A DNA stretch of 64,000 nt from Bartonella rattaustraliani AUST/NH4 (GCF_000312565.1 NZ_CALW02000031.1:124001-188000); one strand, 5' to 3'; positions 50,727 through 61,934 are shown, counted from the first letter of the stretch. Notes: generated from the sequence alone by a model not told the origin. Numbers and translations are program-made.

Positions 50727-51632
50727 ATGGATGATATTGAAAATGGTGCGGCAGATATTTTTGAAAAACAAGCAGCATTTTTATCGTCTGCGTTACCTTA
50801 TATGCAAAAATATGAAAACGAAACAGTCGTTATAAAATATGGTGGTCATGCAATGGGTGATGCTGCTTTAGGGCGTGCATTTGCGCGCGACATTGCTTTA
50901 TTAAAGCAGTCAGGAATTAATCCTGTTGTTGTTCATGGTGGGGGACCTCAAATTGCTAAAATTTTGATGAAAATGGGAATTGAGTCACGGTTTGAGAACG
51001 GTTTACGTGTGACGGATGAGCGGATTGTTGAAGTAGTTGAAATGGTTTTAGCTGGCTCCATTAACAAAGAAATTGTTGCTCTCATCAATGCTGAGGGTGA
51101 GTGGGCAATAGGCTTATGCGGTAAGGATGGCAATATGGTTTTTGCTGAGAAGGCTTATAAAACTGTCATGGATCCCGATTCGCATATCGAACGTGTTTTG
51201 GATTTAGGATTTGTTGGTGAACCTGTTGAAGTTGATCGTACATTATTGGATCTTTTAGCATGTTCTGAAATGATTCCAGTTCTTGCACCTGTTGCTCCAG
51301 GTCGCGATGGCAAAACTTATAATATTAATGCTGATATTTTTGCTGGAGCCATTGCTGGAGCATTGGAAGCTAAACGCCTTTTGTTTCTGACCGATGTTCC
51401 GGGTGTTTTAGATAAAAATGGCCAACTTTTAAAGAAATTAGCAATCTCTGAAGCTGAAACTCTTATCAAAGATGGAACAGTTTCAGGCGGCATGATCCCA
51501 AAAGTAGAGACTTGTATCAAGGCGCTTCAAAATGGTGTAGAAGGTGTTGTCATTTTAAATGGCAAAACACCCCATTCTGTCTTGCTAGAACTGTTCACTG
51601 AACAGGGCGCTGGAACGCTTATTGTTTCGTAA
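50727..51632 (+). CDS. argB: Acetylglutamate kinase
   Basis: A 301-residue amino-acid kinase that phosphorylates N-acetylglutamate, the second step of arginine synthesis. The glycine-rich nucleotide loops are [12 protein letters not shown] and [29 protein letters not shown] and [16 protein letters not shown] are the other signature blocks. I use the ATG at 50727, eight bases after AGGAGG; an ATG ten codons upstream would contain that site. The downstream EamA gene begins 33 bases after the stop on the same strand. Confidence 0.95.
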   Translation: MDDIENGAADIFEKQAAFLSSALPYMQKYENETVVIKYGGHAMGDAALGRAFARDIALLKQSGINPVVVHGGGPQIAKILMKMGIESRFENGLRVTDERIVEVVEMVLAGSINKEIVALINAEGEWAIGLCGKDGNMVFAEKAYKTVMDPDSHIERVLDLGFVGEPVEVDRTLLDLLACSEMIPVLAPVAPGRDGKTYNINADIFAGAIAGALEAKRLLFLTDVPGVLDKNGQLLKKLAISEAETLIKDGTVSGGMIPKVETCIKALQNGVEGVVILNGKTPHSVLLELFTEQGAGTLIVS

Positions 51633-51665
51633 GATGTGTGGATAAATTTGAGGGAAAGACCTTTT

Positions 51666-52574
51666 ATGATAAAACAGTTGAAGCATCCTTTATCAAGCAA
51701 GCCCGAATTGGCATTATTTTTTGCAACGATATTGTGGGGCATTACATTTTTAGTGATTCACATTGCAGTGCGCTATAGTGGTCCCTTTTTCTTTGTTGGG
51801 TTTCGTTTTATTGTTGCCTCTCTGATTTGTGGCGCAATTTTTGGGCGTTCTATGAAAGGTTTGACTGTTTATGAGATTTTTGCAGGGATGGCCATTGGTT
51901 TAGGAATGTTTTTGGGATATTCTTTGCAAGCTGCAGGGCTTCAAACGCTTATGAGCAGTCAGTCTGCTTTTATCACAGCGCTTTATGTTCCGACCGTTCC
52001 TATATTACAGTGGATTTTTTTTAAGAAACCACCGCGTTTAGCTTGCTGGATTGGCATTGTTTTCGCTTTTATTGGTCTTGTCCTTATCTCTGGACAAGAG
52101 CCTAGGAAAATTGCGTTTTCAAAAGGTGAAATTCTGACTTTGTTTGGTGCTTTGGCTATTGCTGCAGAAATTGTACTCATCGGAATTTTTGCCAGCAAAG
52201 TAAACAGTCGGCGTGTAACAATTATACAGTTATTTTTCAGTGGTCTTTTTTCATTTCTTTGTATGCCTTTGATGGGTGAGGGTATTCCAGAATTTTCATG
52301 GATATGGGTGAGTATTGGTATTGGATTGGCGTTAATGAGTGCGATTATTCAACTGGCAATGAATTGGGCACAAAAGTCTATTTCTCCTACACGTGCAACA
52401 CTCATTTACGCAGGTGAACCTGTATGGGCAGGGATTGTTGGGCGTTTGGCTGGTGAACGTTTATCTCCTTTAGCTTTATTGGGGGGAGGGCTTATCTTGA
52501 TTGGAATTGTCGTGGCGGAATTACAGCCTTCACAATGGCGCAAAAAAGATAAAAGAATTGAAAAAATTGATTAA
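51666..52574 (+). CDS. EamA/DMT-family transporter
   Basis: A 302-residue inner-membrane protein with ten predicted helices in two EamA repeats (about residues 20-145 and 160-290). Features include ALFFATILWGITFLVIHIAV, FFVGFRFIVASLICG and the closing helix AGEPVWAGIVGRLAGERLS typical of drug/metabolite exporters. The ATG at 51666 follows GAGGG; a GTG at 51636 is also in frame. It is probably cotranscribed with argB, 33 bases upstream. The substrate cannot be assigned from sequence. Confidence 0.88.
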   Translation: MIKQLKHPLSSKPELALFFATILWGITFLVIHIAVRYSGPFFFVGFRFIVASLICGAIFGRSMKGLTVYEIFAGMAIGLGMFLGYSLQAAGLQTLMSSQSAFITALYVPTVPILQWIFFKKPPRLACWIGIVFAFIGLVLISGQEPRKIAFSKGEILTLFGALAIAAEIVLIGIFASKVNSRRVTIIQLFFSGLFSFLCMPLMGEGIPEFSWIWVSIGIGLALMSAIIQLAMNWAQKSISPTRATLIYAGEPVWAGIVGRLAGERLSPLALLGGGLILIGIVVAELQPSQWRKKDKRIEKID

Positions 52575-52603
52575 TTTGCCCCTCATCTGTCATAATGTTT
52601 CAC

Positions 52604-52869
52604 AAGATGGTACCATTATTCTTTTTACGAGCTCGTAGTATATTTTATCAACTCATGGTGTTGCGAAAGACCTTGTATTAAGGCGGGGCATGGGAGTCAT
52701 TTTTTCTCATTTCCCCTATAATTTTTATCTACATGCCAGTCCGGCTTATGACGTAAAGCCAAGTGAACAAAGTTGATTCAACATAAATGGATTTGAAATG
52801 AGAAACTCTTACAATATTCGGGGTTATGATTTAAGGTGAACAACGATAGATTATGATTATAAATCAATA
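52604..52869 (-). repeat. Integrase-end remnant, copy 13
   Basis: Read leftwards from TATTGATTTATAATCATAA; upstream block, start region, then two duplicated units (CCATGAGTTGATAAAATATA, CTACGAGCTCGTAAAAAG) and the GGTACCATC end. It faces away from copy 14 across about 250 bases. Confidence 0.72.
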
Positions 52870-53118
52870 GTTTACTAACTTAAGAGATGCACTTTTTCTG
52901 TTTCCTTAAAAAATAAAGGAAGTTTTTAATGCTTTTTCGCCATTAAGGAAAAGTCAGGGAATTTGATAGAAGAGGTCGTCTTTTAAAAGAAATCTTTCCC
53001 AAGAAAGCCTGTTTCTGCCCTAAGAGAGTCTATTTCTGCAATGTGGCCGTTTAACATGTTTACTGCTCCGATTTTTATTTTTGTTTTGTGTAAAAAAGGA
53101 GTTATTATTTACGAACAA

Positions 53119-53380
53119 ATATTGATTTATAAAGATAAATAATTGTTATACATCTTGAATTAAAACCCAGAATATTGTAAAAATCTCTCATCTCTCGATG
53201 TTGGAATCAATTTTGTTCACTTGGCTTTATGTCGTAAGTGTGGTTGATATAGGGGGGTAACGAGAGAGGAAAGAAGGAAAGAAGGAAAAATGTCTCTCAT
53301 GAGCCGCTTTCACGTGAGGGCTGTCGCGGCGCTGTGAACTCGTAAATATACACAAGCTCGGAGAATGATGATGCCGGTTT
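53119..53380 (+). repeat. Integrase-end remnant, copy 14
   Basis: Starts at ATATTGATTTATAAAGATA in plus orientation; keeps the upstream block, a short GAAGGAAAGAAGGAAA duplication before the ATG, the start region, and a shortened two-unit duplication ending at GATGATGCCGG. Confidence 0.7.
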
Positions 53381-53663
53381 GTTACGGAAAAAAGGGCATT
53401 TTTTGCAAATTTTATTGCAGGTCGCAGTAATATCGCATATTTTCATAAATATACAGGCATGCGTGTGATAAGATCAACAGATAGGTGAAGTGAAGAGCAT
53501 TTGGAAACCTTCAGGTATTTGTCTTTTATGACGAAGAAAAGCCTTTTTTCAGTTATAAAAAGCGATGTTTTGGTGAGCTCTTTTATGGATATTCTTTCGA
53601 AGGTTTTCAAAGGAGCGTAATTGGTCTTTGCGTTTTGTGCTATTCTTTGCTAAATCGCCTTGT

Positions 53664-55466
53664 ATGACAATAGATCGTAATCATATCCGTAATTTTTCCA
53701 TTGTGGCGCATATCGACCACGGAAAGTCGACTTTGGCTGATCGTTTGATTCAAATGACAGGGGGGCTTGAGACCCGTGAAATGAAAGAGCAAGTGCTCGA
53801 TTCTATGGAGATTGAGCGCGAACGTGGGATTACAATTAAAGCACAAACAGTACGTTTGCATTATAAAGCGAAAGATGGTGAAAACTATATTTTAAATCTT
53901 ATGGATACGCCTGGTCATGTGGATTTTGCTTATGAGGTTTCGCGCTCATTAGCAGCTTGTGAAGGTTCATTATTGGTGGTAGACGCGAGCCAGGGGGTTG
54001 AAGCGCAAACATTGGCAAATGTTTACCAAGCCATTGATAATTCTCATGAATTGGTGGTTGTTCTCAATAAGGTTGATCTTCCAGCCGCAGAGCCGGAGCG
54101 CGTTAAAGAACAAATTGAGGATGTGATCGGCATTGATACATCTGAGGCAGTAGAGATATCCGCAAAAACGGGCTTAGGTGTTCCTGATGTTTTGGAAGCA
54201 ATTGTGAAACAATTGCCACCTCCGCACACAGGCGATATTAACCAGCCTTTAAAAGCGATGTTGGTTGATAGTTGGTATGATGCATATCTTGGCGTGATCG
54301 TTTTGGTGCGGGTGATCGATGGTGTGTTGAAAAAAGGCCAAACCATTCGCATGATGGGGACAGAGGCAAAATATCCAGTTGAACGGGTGGGGGTCTTTAC
54401 TCCAAAAATGCTTCAGGTTGAGGCGTTAGGACCAGGGGAAATTGGCTTTATAACGGCTTCTATCAAAGAGGTTGCTGATACACGGGTTGGTGATACTATT
54501 ACAGAAGAGCGTCGTCCTTGTGAAGAAGCGCTCTCTGGCTTTAAACCGGCTCAGCCAGTTGTCTTTTGTGGACTTTTTCCTATTGATGCAGCTGATTTTG
54601 ATGACTTGCGTGCAGCTATGGGGAAATTGCGTTTAAATGATGCGAGTTTTTCCTTTGAAATGGAAACATCAGCTGCTTTGGGTTTTGGTTTTCGTTGTGG
54701 CTTTTTAGGACTTCTTCACCTTGAAATTATTCAAGAGCGGTTAGAGCGCGAGTTTAATTTGGATTTAATTGCAACAGCGCCTTCAGTTGTTTATCGTATG
54801 AATCTGAATGATGGCTCTGTCAAGGAATTACATAATCCAGCAGATATGCTTGATGTTGTTAAAATTTCTTCCATTGAAGAACCGTGGATTCGAGCGACCA
54901 TAATGACTCCTGACAATTATCTTGGGTCAATTTTGGAACTTTGCCAAGAAAGACGGGGGGTGCAGGTGAGTTTGTCTTATGTTGGAACGCGCGCCATGGT
55001 GACATATGACTTACCGCTCAATGAAGTCGTTTTTGACTTTTATGATCGTTTAAAATCAATCTCAAAGGGATATGCCTCTTTTGATTATCAGATGACGGAT
55101 TATTCTGAAGGCGATTTGGTTAAAATGTCTATTTTGGTGAATGGAGAATCTATCGATGCATTGTCAATGCTTGTGCACCGCACAATTGCAGAAAAGCGCG
55201 GGCGTTCAATGTGTGAGAAGTTAAAAGATCTTATTCCTCAACATATGTTTCAGATTCCAGTTCAAGCAGCCATTGGGGGGAAAGTCATTGCACGCGAAAC
55301 GATTCGTGCTTTGCGTAAAGATGTAACGGCGAAATGTTATGGGGGCGATGTAACGCGTAAGCGGAAACTTTTGGAAAAGCAAAAAGAAGGAAAAAAGCGT
55401 ATGCGCCAATTCGGAAAGGTAGAAATTCCGCAATCGGCTTTTATTCAAGCGCTCAAAATGAAATAA
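53664..55466 (+). CDS. lepA: Elongation factor 4 (LepA)
   Basis: A 600-residue translational GTPase that back-translocates or assists ribosome assembly under stress. The G domain has [16 protein letters not shown] (G1), the switch I REGIT-type [21 protein letters not shown] (G3) and NKVDLP (G4). The distinctive LepA C-terminal domain ends in [21 protein letters not shown] use the ATG at 53664, which matches the family start; a TTG 12 codons upstream (53628) is nearer a strong AAAGGAG site. An 11-codon open frame (53621-53653) sits between that site and the ATG. The gene has a terminator downstream serving the converging dapD. Confidence 0.95.
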   Translation: MTIDRNHIRNFSIVAHIDHGKSTLADRLIQMTGGLETREMKEQVLDSMEIERERGITIKAQTVRLHYKAKDGENYILNLMDTPGHVDFAYEVSRSLAACEGSLLVVDASQGVEAQTLANVYQAIDNSHELVVVLNKVDLPAAEPERVKEQIEDVIGIDTSEAVEISAKTGLGVPDVLEAIVKQLPPPHTGDINQPLKAMLVDSWYDAYLGVIVLVRVIDGVLKKGQTIRMMGTEAKYPVERVGVFTPKMLQVEALGPGEIGFITASIKEVADTRVGDTITEERRPCEEALSGFKPAQPVVFCGLFPIDAADFDDLRAAMGKLRLNDASFSFEMETSAALGFGFRCGFLGLLHLEIIQERLEREFNLDLIATAPSVVYRMNLNDGSVKELHNPADMLDVVKISSIEEPWIRATIMTPDNYLGSILELCQERRGVQVSLSYVGTRAMVTYDLPLNEVVFDFYDRLKSISKGYASFDYQMTDYSEGDLVKMSILVNGESIDALSMLVHRTIAEKRGRSMCEKLKDLIPQHMFQIPVQAAIGGKVIARETIRALRKDVTAKCYGGDVTRKRKLLEKQKEGKKRMRQFGKVEIPQSAFIQALKMK

Positions 55467-55475
55467 ATAAAGAAA

Positions 55476-55492
55476 AAGGGCATATTGCCCTT
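55476..55492 (-). terminator. Rho-independent terminator of dapD
   Basis: AAGGGCA and TGCCCTT form a perfect 7-bp stem with a 3-base loop; on the minus strand it runs into TTTTTCTTT. It lies between the converging lepA and dapD. Confidence 0.7.
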
Positions 55493-55532
55493 CCATGAAT
55501 TGTCTTTTACTAAGTTTCTGGAAAATGACTTT

Positions 55533-56381
55533 TTACGCGCGCAAAAGATCATTAATGGATGTTTTTTCTCGTGTTTTTTTGTCAACGCGTTTCACGATGA
55601 CAGCGCAATAGAGACTCGGACCTATTTCGCCGTTTGGTAATGGTTTTCCAGGAAGAGAGCCTGGAACAACAACAGAATAAGCAGGGACTTCTCCCATAAA
55701 AGTTTCTCCTGTTGTGCGATCAATAATCTTTGTAGATTTTCCAATAAAGACTCCCATTCCTAAAACCGCGCCTTCACGAATAATGCACCCTTCAACAACT
55801 TCAGAGCGTGCACCGATAAAACAATGATCTTCAATAATAGTTGGGTTTGCTTGCAGGGGTTCCAAAACACCTCCAATACCAACACCACCAGAAAGATGAA
55901 CATATTTACCAATTTGGGCACAAGAACCAACGGTGGTCCATGTATCAACCATTGTTCCCTCGTCAACAAAGGCACCAAGATTGACAAAGGATGGCATTAA
56001 AATAACATTGGGTGCAATATAGGCAGAATGACGTACAATTGCTCCAGGAACGGAACGGAAATCAGCTTTTTTAAAATCGTCTTCTTGCCAACCAGAAAAT
56101 TTCGAAGAAACTTTATCCCACCAATAGGATTCATGTGCTCCACCAGAAATAATGCGCATGGGATTGAGACGAAAAGACAAAAGAACAGCTTTTTTCAACC
56201 ATTGATGAACATGCCATTGTCCATTTTCTTGGCGTTCAGCGACACGGACTTTACCTTGATCGAGAAGATTTAATGCATATTCAACACTGTCACGAATTTC
56301 ACCTTTTGTTGTTCTATGAATGGATGCGCGTTCATTAAACGCCTTTTCAATAATCATTTCAAGTTGTGTAAGATGAGTCAT
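55533..56381 (-). CDS. dapD: Tetrahydrodipicolinate N-succinyltransferase
   Basis: A 282-residue left-handed beta-helix acyltransferase that succinylates tetrahydrodipicolinate in the diaminopimelate/lysine pathway; its product is used later by DapE (encoded at 26554). Hexapeptide repeats run through about residues 110-240 ([61 protein letters not shown]). The N-terminal helical domain contains [13 protein letters not shown], and the active-site segment NPMRIISGG is present. I use the ATG at 56381, giving the family's usual length; an ATG at 56426 adds 15 unusual residues. Confidence 0.95.
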   Translation of the reverse strand: MTHLTQLEMIIEKAFNERASIHRTTKGEIRDSVEYALNLLDQGKVRVAERQENGQWHVHQWLKKAVLLSFRLNPMRIISGGAHESYWWDKVSSKFSGWQEDDFKKADFRSVPGAIVRHSAYIAPNVILMPSFVNLGAFVDEGTMVDTWTTVGSCAQIGKYVHLSGGVGIGGVLEPLQANPTIIEDHCFIGARSEVVEGCIIREGAVLGMGVFIGKSTKIIDRTTGETFMGEVPAYSVVVPGSLPGKPLPNGEIGPSLYCAVIVKRVDKKTREKTSINDLLRA

Positions 56382-56487
56382 GACCAAAGTTCCGTTAAAC
56401 AAGTTGAAAGCTTCAAGGTTTACCATTTATGACCTACGCGAAGAAATGTCTTCAGTCAATAAAAGGATAAGAAACTAGGACAGATGT

Positions 56488-57351
56488 ATGAAAAAAGGCT
56501 GTAAAGAAGAAATAAAAAGAGAAAAGAAGAACTTAACACTCTCTGCTCATGCAGACGATCCTATCCAACAGGGGCATGAAATTTCTGATACAGAACAAAG
56601 ATATTCTTCTGCATATCGTTTGGCTTATTTAGATAAGGACTTTATCATGCGTCCTGAATTACGTTCGCAACGCATTGGTCTTGAGCTTTTAAAACCAGAT
56701 ATAACACTTCAAGAGTGTGATATTCACTCAACCGTTGTTTTATTTGGTGGTGCGCGTATTCCTGAACCTGGGCATGCAGCTTGGGCAGCGAAAAATGAAA
56801 TGCAACAGAAAAGCTTACGTGCACTGTCGCATTATTATGATGAGGCAAGGGAATTTTCTCGTTTGTGCTCACTCTATTCTGCTATAAGCAAATATCGTGA
56901 ATTTGTTGTTGTTACAGGAGGAGGACCGGGGATAATGGAAGCGGGAAATCGTGGTGCCGTTGATGTTGGTGCACCAACGATTGGTTTAAATGTTATTTTA
57001 CCGCATGAACAAAGGCCAAATTCTTATGTAACTCCACATTTATGCTTTAATTTTCATTATTTAGCAGTACGTAAAATGCATTTTTTAATGCGGGCGAAGG
57101 CATTAGCCATTTTTCCTGGAGGCTTTGGCACGTTGGATGAGTTGTTTGAAGCATTAGCTCTCATACAGACAGGACGTATGAAACATATTCCGGTTTTACT
57201 CTTTGGCAAAGAATTTTGGGAAAATGTTATCAATTTTGATTATTTGGCAGCGCAAGGTACAATCTCTCCTTCTGATGTTAAGCTCATAAAATTTGTTGAT
57301 ACAGCAGCAGAAGCATTTGCAGAAATTTGTTCTTTTTACGGGCTTTCTTAA
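56488..57351 (+). CDS. LOG-family protein (TIGR00730, Rossmann-fold nucleotide-binding)
   Basis: A 287-residue member of the LOG/TIGR00730 family, whose plant homologues release free cytokinins and whose bacterial members cleave nucleotide monophosphates. The nucleotide-binding motif PGGFGTLDELFEAL and the VVTGGGPGIMEAGNRGA block are conserved. About 80 N-terminal residues precede the Rossmann domain, as in the rhizobial long form. It is divergent from dapD. Physiological substrate is unknown; hydrolase activity is the likely function. Confidence 0.9.
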   Translation: MKKGCKEEIKREKKNLTLSAHADDPIQQGHEISDTEQRYSSAYRLAYLDKDFIMRPELRSQRIGLELLKPDITLQECDIHSTVVLFGGARIPEPGHAAWAAKNEMQQKSLRALSHYYDEAREFSRLCSLYSAISKYREFVVVTGGGPGIMEAGNRGAVDVGAPTIGLNVILPHEQRPNSYVTPHLCFNFHYLAVRKMHFLMRAKALAIFPGGFGTLDELFEALALIQTGRMKHIPVLLFGKEFWENVINFDYLAAQGTISPSDVKLIKFVDTAAEAFAEICSFYGLS

Positions 57352-57385
57352 GAGCTTATGAGAAAAGTAATTTAGGAAAGGATCA

Positions 57386-58129
57386 TTAATATTCTACTTT
57401 TGTTAAATAAAGCCCCGAGGGTGGTGCGACGACACCACAACGTATGCGATCTTTTGCATGAAGAGCAGCCTCAAGGTCTTGGGGTGTCCATTGTCCAATA
57501 CCAACTTTCATAAGGCTTCCTGCGAAAGAGCGGATTTGATGCTGAAGGAAAGAACGTGCTTGTACATACAGAAAGATTTCTTCTCCTTTTCTTTCAATAT
57601 CGAGACGCTCAAGGGTACGAATAGGACTTTTAGCTTGGCAGTGCACGGAGCGGAAAGTTGTAAAATCATGTTTCCCTACAAGTTTTTGTGCAGCTTCATG
57701 CATGGCTTTGGCATCGAGAGGTTTTGGGAGCCACCACACGCGTTTAGCGTTTAAGGCTGGTGGTGAGCGGCGATTAAGAATTTTAAAAAGATAATGGCGT
57801 TTGGTTGCAGAAAATCGTGCATCAAAGCTCTCAGGAACATTTTGTACATGCAAGATTGAAATATCTTCCCCATTTTTTCGTAAATGCGCATTAAGGGCAT
57901 CGCGTACAGTGTGGGGATACCAGTCTTTTGCAAAATCAACATGCGCGACTTGTCCCGTGGCATGGACACCAGCATCCGTTCTCCCGGCTGTTGTAATGGT
58001 CAATTGTTGGCCGCTAAAGTAAAAAATAGCCTGCTCAATGGCTCCTTGTATGGTGCGGAGTTTTTCTTGGCGTTGCCATCCAGCATAATTTGAACCATCA
58101 TATTCGAGAGTGAGTTTAAAACGTGGCAT
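57386..58129 (-). CDS. truA: tRNA pseudouridine(38-40) synthase TruA
   Basis: A 247-residue enzyme that converts uridines 38-40 of the anticodon stem-loop of many tRNAs. The catalytic aspartate is in [41 protein letters not shown] is the family start, and the C-terminus has [18 protein letters not shown] use the ATG at 58129, one base after the fmt stop; an in-frame start 38 codons further upstream would overlap fmt and is not supported by homology. Third gene of a leftward def-fmt-truA operon. Confidence 0.95.
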   Translation of the reverse strand: MPRFKLTLEYDGSNYAGWQRQEKLRTIQGAIEQAIFYFSGQQLTITTAGRTDAGVHATGQVAHVDFAKDWYPHTVRDALNAHLRKNGEDISILHVQNVPESFDARFSATKRHYLFKILNRRSPPALNAKRVWWLPKPLDAKAMHEAAQKLVGKHDFTTFRSVHCQAKSPIRTLERLDIERKGEEIFLYVQARSFLQHQIRSFAGSLMKVGIGQWTPQDLEAALHAKDRIRCGVVAPPSGLYLTKVEY

Positions 58130-58130
58130 A

Positions 58131-59060
58131 TTAAAAAACAGCAGAAATATGAGCGCCTCGTAAAAATGTTGCGCTATCAAGAGTTTTACCACCAGATCTT
58201 TGGAGTTGGGTGATTTCAAGGCGCCCTTGTCCACAATGAACAATCAAAGAATCTGGCTCTATTCGACCAATTTCGAGAGAAGGACCTGTTGTTAAACGGC
58301 TTTCCAAGATTTTGACACGCTCTTTTTTTCCACCAATAGTCATGTTGCACCAGCAACCAGGAGCAGGAGAAAGAGCGCAGATCTGTCTATGAATCAATTC
58401 TGCATGGTTTGTCCAATCAATATGGGTCTCTTCCTTTTTGATTTTGGAGGCATAGGTTATGCCTTGTTCTGATTGTGGAGTGAGTATCAATTGTCCTTTC
58501 TCAAGGGCGGACAAAGCCTCTATCAGGAGTTTGGCACCTATATGTGAAAGCTTTTCTGAAAGCTCAGGGGCTGTTTCATTTTCGGTTATGGGAATGGAGT
58601 GGGAGAGAGCAATAGGTCCTGTATCAAGCCCTTCATCCATTTTTATAATCATCATGCCTGTTTTTTTATCACCAGCCATGATGGCACGCTGAATGGGGGC
58701 AGCACCACGCCAACGTGGTAAGAGTGAAGCATGGGCATTAAAGCAACCCAAACGCGGTGTTTCGAGAATGGCTTTTGGTAAAAGAAGCCCATAGGCAACA
58801 ACAACAGCGGCATCAACAGCAAGTGTTTTAAATTGAGCTTGCTGTTCGGCTGTTTTAAGTGTTTGAGGGGTAAAGACAGGAAGAGATCTTGCTTGTGCTG
58901 CATTGTGCACAGGTGAGGGGGTCAGTTGAAGCCCCCGACGTCCTGCTGGTCGAGGGGGTTGGCTATAAACAGCAACAATATCATGACCCGCATCCAATAA
59001 AGCATGTAAAATGGAGACAGCAAAATGAGGTGTTCCCATAAAACTTAATCGTAATGCCAT
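58131..59060 (-). CDS. fmt: Methionyl-tRNA formyltransferase
   Basis: A 309-residue enzyme that formylates initiator Met-tRNA. The N-terminal Rossmann domain starts [19 protein letters not shown]. The catalytic Asn-His-Asp set lies in [18 protein letters not shown] and [10 protein letters not shown]. The C-terminal RNA-binding barrel follows ([19 protein letters not shown]). The start overlaps the def stop by one base, so synthesis is coupled to def. Its products are later deformylated by the neighbouring def product. Confidence 0.96.
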   Translation of the reverse strand: MALRLSFMGTPHFAVSILHALLDAGHDIVAVYSQPPRPAGRRGLQLTPSPVHNAAQARSLPVFTPQTLKTAEQQAQFKTLAVDAAVVVAYGLLLPKAILETPRLGCFNAHASLLPRWRGAAPIQRAIMAGDKKTGMMIIKMDEGLDTGPIALSHSIPITENETAPELSEKLSHIGAKLLIEALSALEKGQLILTPQSEQGITYASKIKKEETHIDWTNHAELIHRQICALSPAPGCWCNMTIGGKKERVKILESRLTTGPSLEIGRIEPDSLIVHCGQGRLEITQLQRSGGKTLDSATFLRGAHISAVF

Positions 59061-59590
59061 TATAAAATTGCTTCCAGTGTGTTTTCTTCTTTGGCACGTT
59101 TTTTAAATTTCCGTATTACCATGTCACGCTTTATTTTTGAAATATGATCAATAAAAAGCCGGCCATTTAAGTGATCAATCTCATGCTGCAAGCACGTTGC
59201 TAGGAGATGATCTGCTTCCATTTCTGTTTGTTTGCCTTCGCGGTCTGTATAGCGAACACATAGGCGTTTTGGCCGTTCAACTTCTGCATAATATTCAGGA
59301 ATAGAAAGACAGCCTTCTTTATAAATATTACGTTCATCTGAATGCCATAAAATTTCAGGATTGATAATAACAAGTGGATTTTTGGGATCATCATTTCCAG
59401 AAACATCAACCACCAACATGCGTAATGGGATACCAATTTGAATAGCTGCAAGGCCAATACCGTGGGCATGATACATGGTTTCTAACATATCGTCAGCAAG
59501 CTTTTGAACTTCCTTATCGATATGTTCGACAGGTTTGGACACTTCCCGTAAAATTGGATCAGGTAAAATAACTAAAGGTTTTATTAGCAT
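59060..59590 (-). CDS. def: Peptide deformylase
   Basis: A 176-residue metalloenzyme that removes the N-formyl group from new proteins. The three signature motifs are complete: [18 protein letters not shown] and [10 protein letters not shown], supplying the Cys and two His metal ligands and the catalytic Glu. A C-terminal basic tail ([17 protein letters not shown]) is typical of alphaproteobacteria. First gene of the leftward def-fmt-truA operon and divergent from rmuC. Confidence 0.97.
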   Translation of the reverse strand: MLIKPLVILPDPILREVSKPVEHIDKEVQKLADDMLETMYHAHGIGLAAIQIGIPLRMLVVDVSGNDDPKNPLVIINPEILWHSDERNIYKEGCLSIPEYYAEVERPKRLCVRYTDREGKQTEMEADHLLATCLQHEIDHLNGRLFIDHISKIKRDMVIRKFKKRAKEENTLEAIL

Positions 59591-59679
59591 AAGCTTAGAT
59601 TAATCAATGGTTTGTTACGGGTCAATATTGAATAACGAATTCTTACGTTTTTTTATGGGAAGAGCGTTATATTATTCTT

Positions 59680-60864
59680 ATGTTTGATTCGTTTTTTTCC
59701 TTTATGTTTTCGATTGAGCCTTTTGCTAAACTGATGGCTTTACTTTTATTTGTGCTTGTTTTCTTGGTACTTTTTATCTTGATACATTCTCATAGAAAGA
59801 AAATATTTTTGGAAAATGAGATTGCTGAACGTGCTCGTGAAGCACAAATGCAGATGGCCACATTGCTAAAAACGCAGGCTGAAATGCAAGGGCGGATGCA
59901 AACGATGGCAGAAATTTTCGGTCAAAGACAGGCTGAATTGAATAAATCACTCAGTGAGCAACTCAATGGGATGACAGCCAATTTGGGGCAAACGCTTCAG
60001 GTACAGACAAAATCGACTTATGAAAATTTAAATCGTTTACAAGAGCGTTTAGCGGTGATTGATGCAGCACAAAATAATATTCAATCGCTCACGGGTCAGG
60101 TTGTTCAGTTACAGGCTATTTTAAGCAATAAACAAACGCGTGGCACTTTTGGTCAAGGGCGAATGGAAGCAATTATTACCGATGCTCTACCAGCGAATGC
60201 TTATGCTTTTCAGACGGTTCTTTCAAATGGAAAGCGGCCAGATTGTCTCATTCATATGCCGAACAAGTCACCTTCTCTTGTTATTGATGCTAAATTTCCT
60301 CTAGAGGCTTGGAATGCTATGCGTAAAGCAACATCAGCGCAAGAACGCCAAGAAGCAGAACGTCAATTTCGGACCGACATGGAGGTGCATATTCGTGATA
60401 TTGCACAAAAATATCTCATTCCTGGAGAAACGCATGACACCGCTTTTCTTTTTGTACCATCGGAATCAATTTTTGCAACAATTTATGAAGATTTTGAGCC
60501 ATTAGTACAAAAAGCCAATCGTGCACATGTGATTATTGTTTCACCATCTTTATTAATGTTATCTGTTCAGGTTGTACAAACTATTATGAAAGATGCGCGA
60601 ATGCGTGAACAGGCGCATTTGATCCAGTCGGAAGTGACAAAACTTATGGAAGATTTTGGACGAATGGATACGCGTGTTCGTGCATTACAGAAGCATTTTT
60701 ACAAAGCAAATGAAGATATAGAAGGAATTTTAATATCATCTTCTAAAATTATGAAACGTGCTAACCGTATTGAAACTTTTGAATTAAAAGAAAATAATTC
60801 TATGACAACGGAAGTGACAACATCTTCTGAACCACAAGCATTGCCTTTGGTTGATGAAGAATAA
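59680..60864 (+). CDS. rmuC: RmuC-domain DNA recombination protein
   Basis: A 394-residue RmuC-family protein. An N-terminal membrane helix (KLMALLLFVLVFLVLFILI) is followed by a coiled coil (about 45-160) and the RmuC nuclease-like domain (about 165-355), with GRMEAIITDALP, RPDCLIHMP and SLVIDAKFPLEAW, which fits a PD-(D/E)xK-type active site. In E. coli RmuC limits inversions at short inverted repeats; that role is of interest here because the window holds such repeats, but the link is only inference. A short Ser/Thr-rich tail ends the protein. Divergent from def. Confidence 0.9.
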   Translation: MFDSFFSFMFSIEPFAKLMALLLFVLVFLVLFILIHSHRKKIFLENEIAERAREAQMQMATLLKTQAEMQGRMQTMAEIFGQRQAELNKSLSEQLNGMTANLGQTLQVQTKSTYENLNRLQERLAVIDAAQNNIQSLTGQVVQLQAILSNKQTRGTFGQGRMEAIITDALPANAYAFQTVLSNGKRPDCLIHMPNKSPSLVIDAKFPLEAWNAMRKATSAQERQEAERQFRTDMEVHIRDIAQKYLIPGETHDTAFLFVPSESIFATIYEDFEPLVQKANRAHVIIVSPSLLMLSVQVVQTIMKDARMREQAHLIQSEVTKLMEDFGRMDTRVRALQKHFYKANEDIEGILISSSKIMKRANRIETFELKENNSMTTEVTTSSEPQALPLVDEE

Positions 60865-60969
60865 AGCGAGGACTTTTACACTTACAAGTATGTTCATCTC
60901 TTTTATTGGATTTGTTATGATTTTTTAGTACTCTCATTTCATTATTTCCCAATGAGAGGAAAAAAGAAT

Positions 60970-61557
60970 ATGCGAAATTTTTTGTTTTTAGGAATGTTGG
61001 TGTTTTTTTTGGGGGGATGTGCAACAACAACACCGCGTTATACAAACAATGCTTGTGCTATTTTAGCACAAAAAGATGGTTTTTTTGACAATTGGGAAAA
61101 AGCGGCGAAAAGAGCAGAAATGCGCTATGGGATTCCTATGCCTATTATCCTTGCAACCATTAATATGGAATCTGGTTTTCGTTATAATGCACGTCCTCCA
61201 CGCACAAAGCTGCTTGGTTTCATTCCATGGAAGCGTCAATCAACAGCTTATGGTTATTCTCAAGCGCTCAATAGTACATGGACAACCTATTTGCGCTCTA
61301 CAGGGAAGTCTTTTGCACGGCGTACGAGTTTTGCAGATGCTGCTGATTTCGTTGCTTGGTATCATCGCCAAAGTGTTCAACGCAATGGTGTTCGGTTTGA
61401 TGATGCGTATAACCTGTATTTAAATTATCGTATGGGTCATGGAGGGTATGCACGAAAGAGAGGGTATGCAAGTCGTGCACTGATACAGTCAGCACAGCGT
61501 ATGGCAAATCTCGCTAAACACTATGAGTGGCAACTAAGAGCATGTGGACGCCGTTAG
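60970..61557 (+). CDS. Lytic-transglycosylase-like lipoprotein
   Basis: A 195-residue lipoprotein. The signal peptide ends in a lipobox (VFFLGGCATT), so it is expected to be anchored in the outer membrane. The body contains AILATINMESGFRYNARPP, with the catalytic Glu (E in MESG) characteristic of soluble lytic transglycosylases (SLT fold), then AYGYSQALNSTWTTYL and a C-terminal YRMGHGGYARKRGY. It would cleave peptidoglycan glycan strands. I use the ATG at 60970, after GAGAGG; an ATG at 60952 is also in frame. A short hairpin (ACGCC...GGCGT) near the stop may be a weak terminator. Confidence 0.88.
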   Translation: MRNFLFLGMLVFFLGGCATTTPRYTNNACAILAQKDGFFDNWEKAAKRAEMRYGIPMPIILATINMESGFRYNARPPRTKLLGFIPWKRQSTAYGYSQALNSTWTTYLRSTGKSFARRTSFADAADFVAWYHRQSVQRNGVRFDDAYNLYLNYRMGHGGYARKRGYASRALIQSAQRMANLAKHYEWQLRACGRR

Positions 61558-61934
61558 GGGCGTATAAAAGATCTGATCAAGGGTTACGTTTGTTTTAAGA
61601 GTTATCTTAATGGAGGATTTTTATGGCGTATGCGCACATAGGGTTTTTGTGATTCCTGCCCATATTGATCTTTCTGGTTACAAGAATTGAAAAAATTGAA
61701 GAGTTAAGAAACTTTTCTTAAGGATTTAAGAATTTTTTGCGGAAGTTTTTTTCTCAAGGCTTTTGTTAAAAAGAAAATACAAGAGCAAAAGGTAAAAACT
61801 CACTATACAAGCGAAACAGTAGAATAAGTGAAAATGCCTGATTCATAAAGAATTTTCACTGTAATATTAAGAAGGCTAAAGTATATAAAGGAATAAACAA
61901 ACACCTCCACTCAAAAAGAGGAATGTTATAAAGT
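61558..61934. other. Gene-free stretch downstream of the lipoprotein gene
   Basis: No gene or RNA recognised in these 377 AT-rich bases. Confidence 0.4.

Noticed and set aside
61545-61575. Terminator after the lipoprotein gene
   Set aside because: Only a 5-bp stem (ACGCC/GGCGT) and no T-run.
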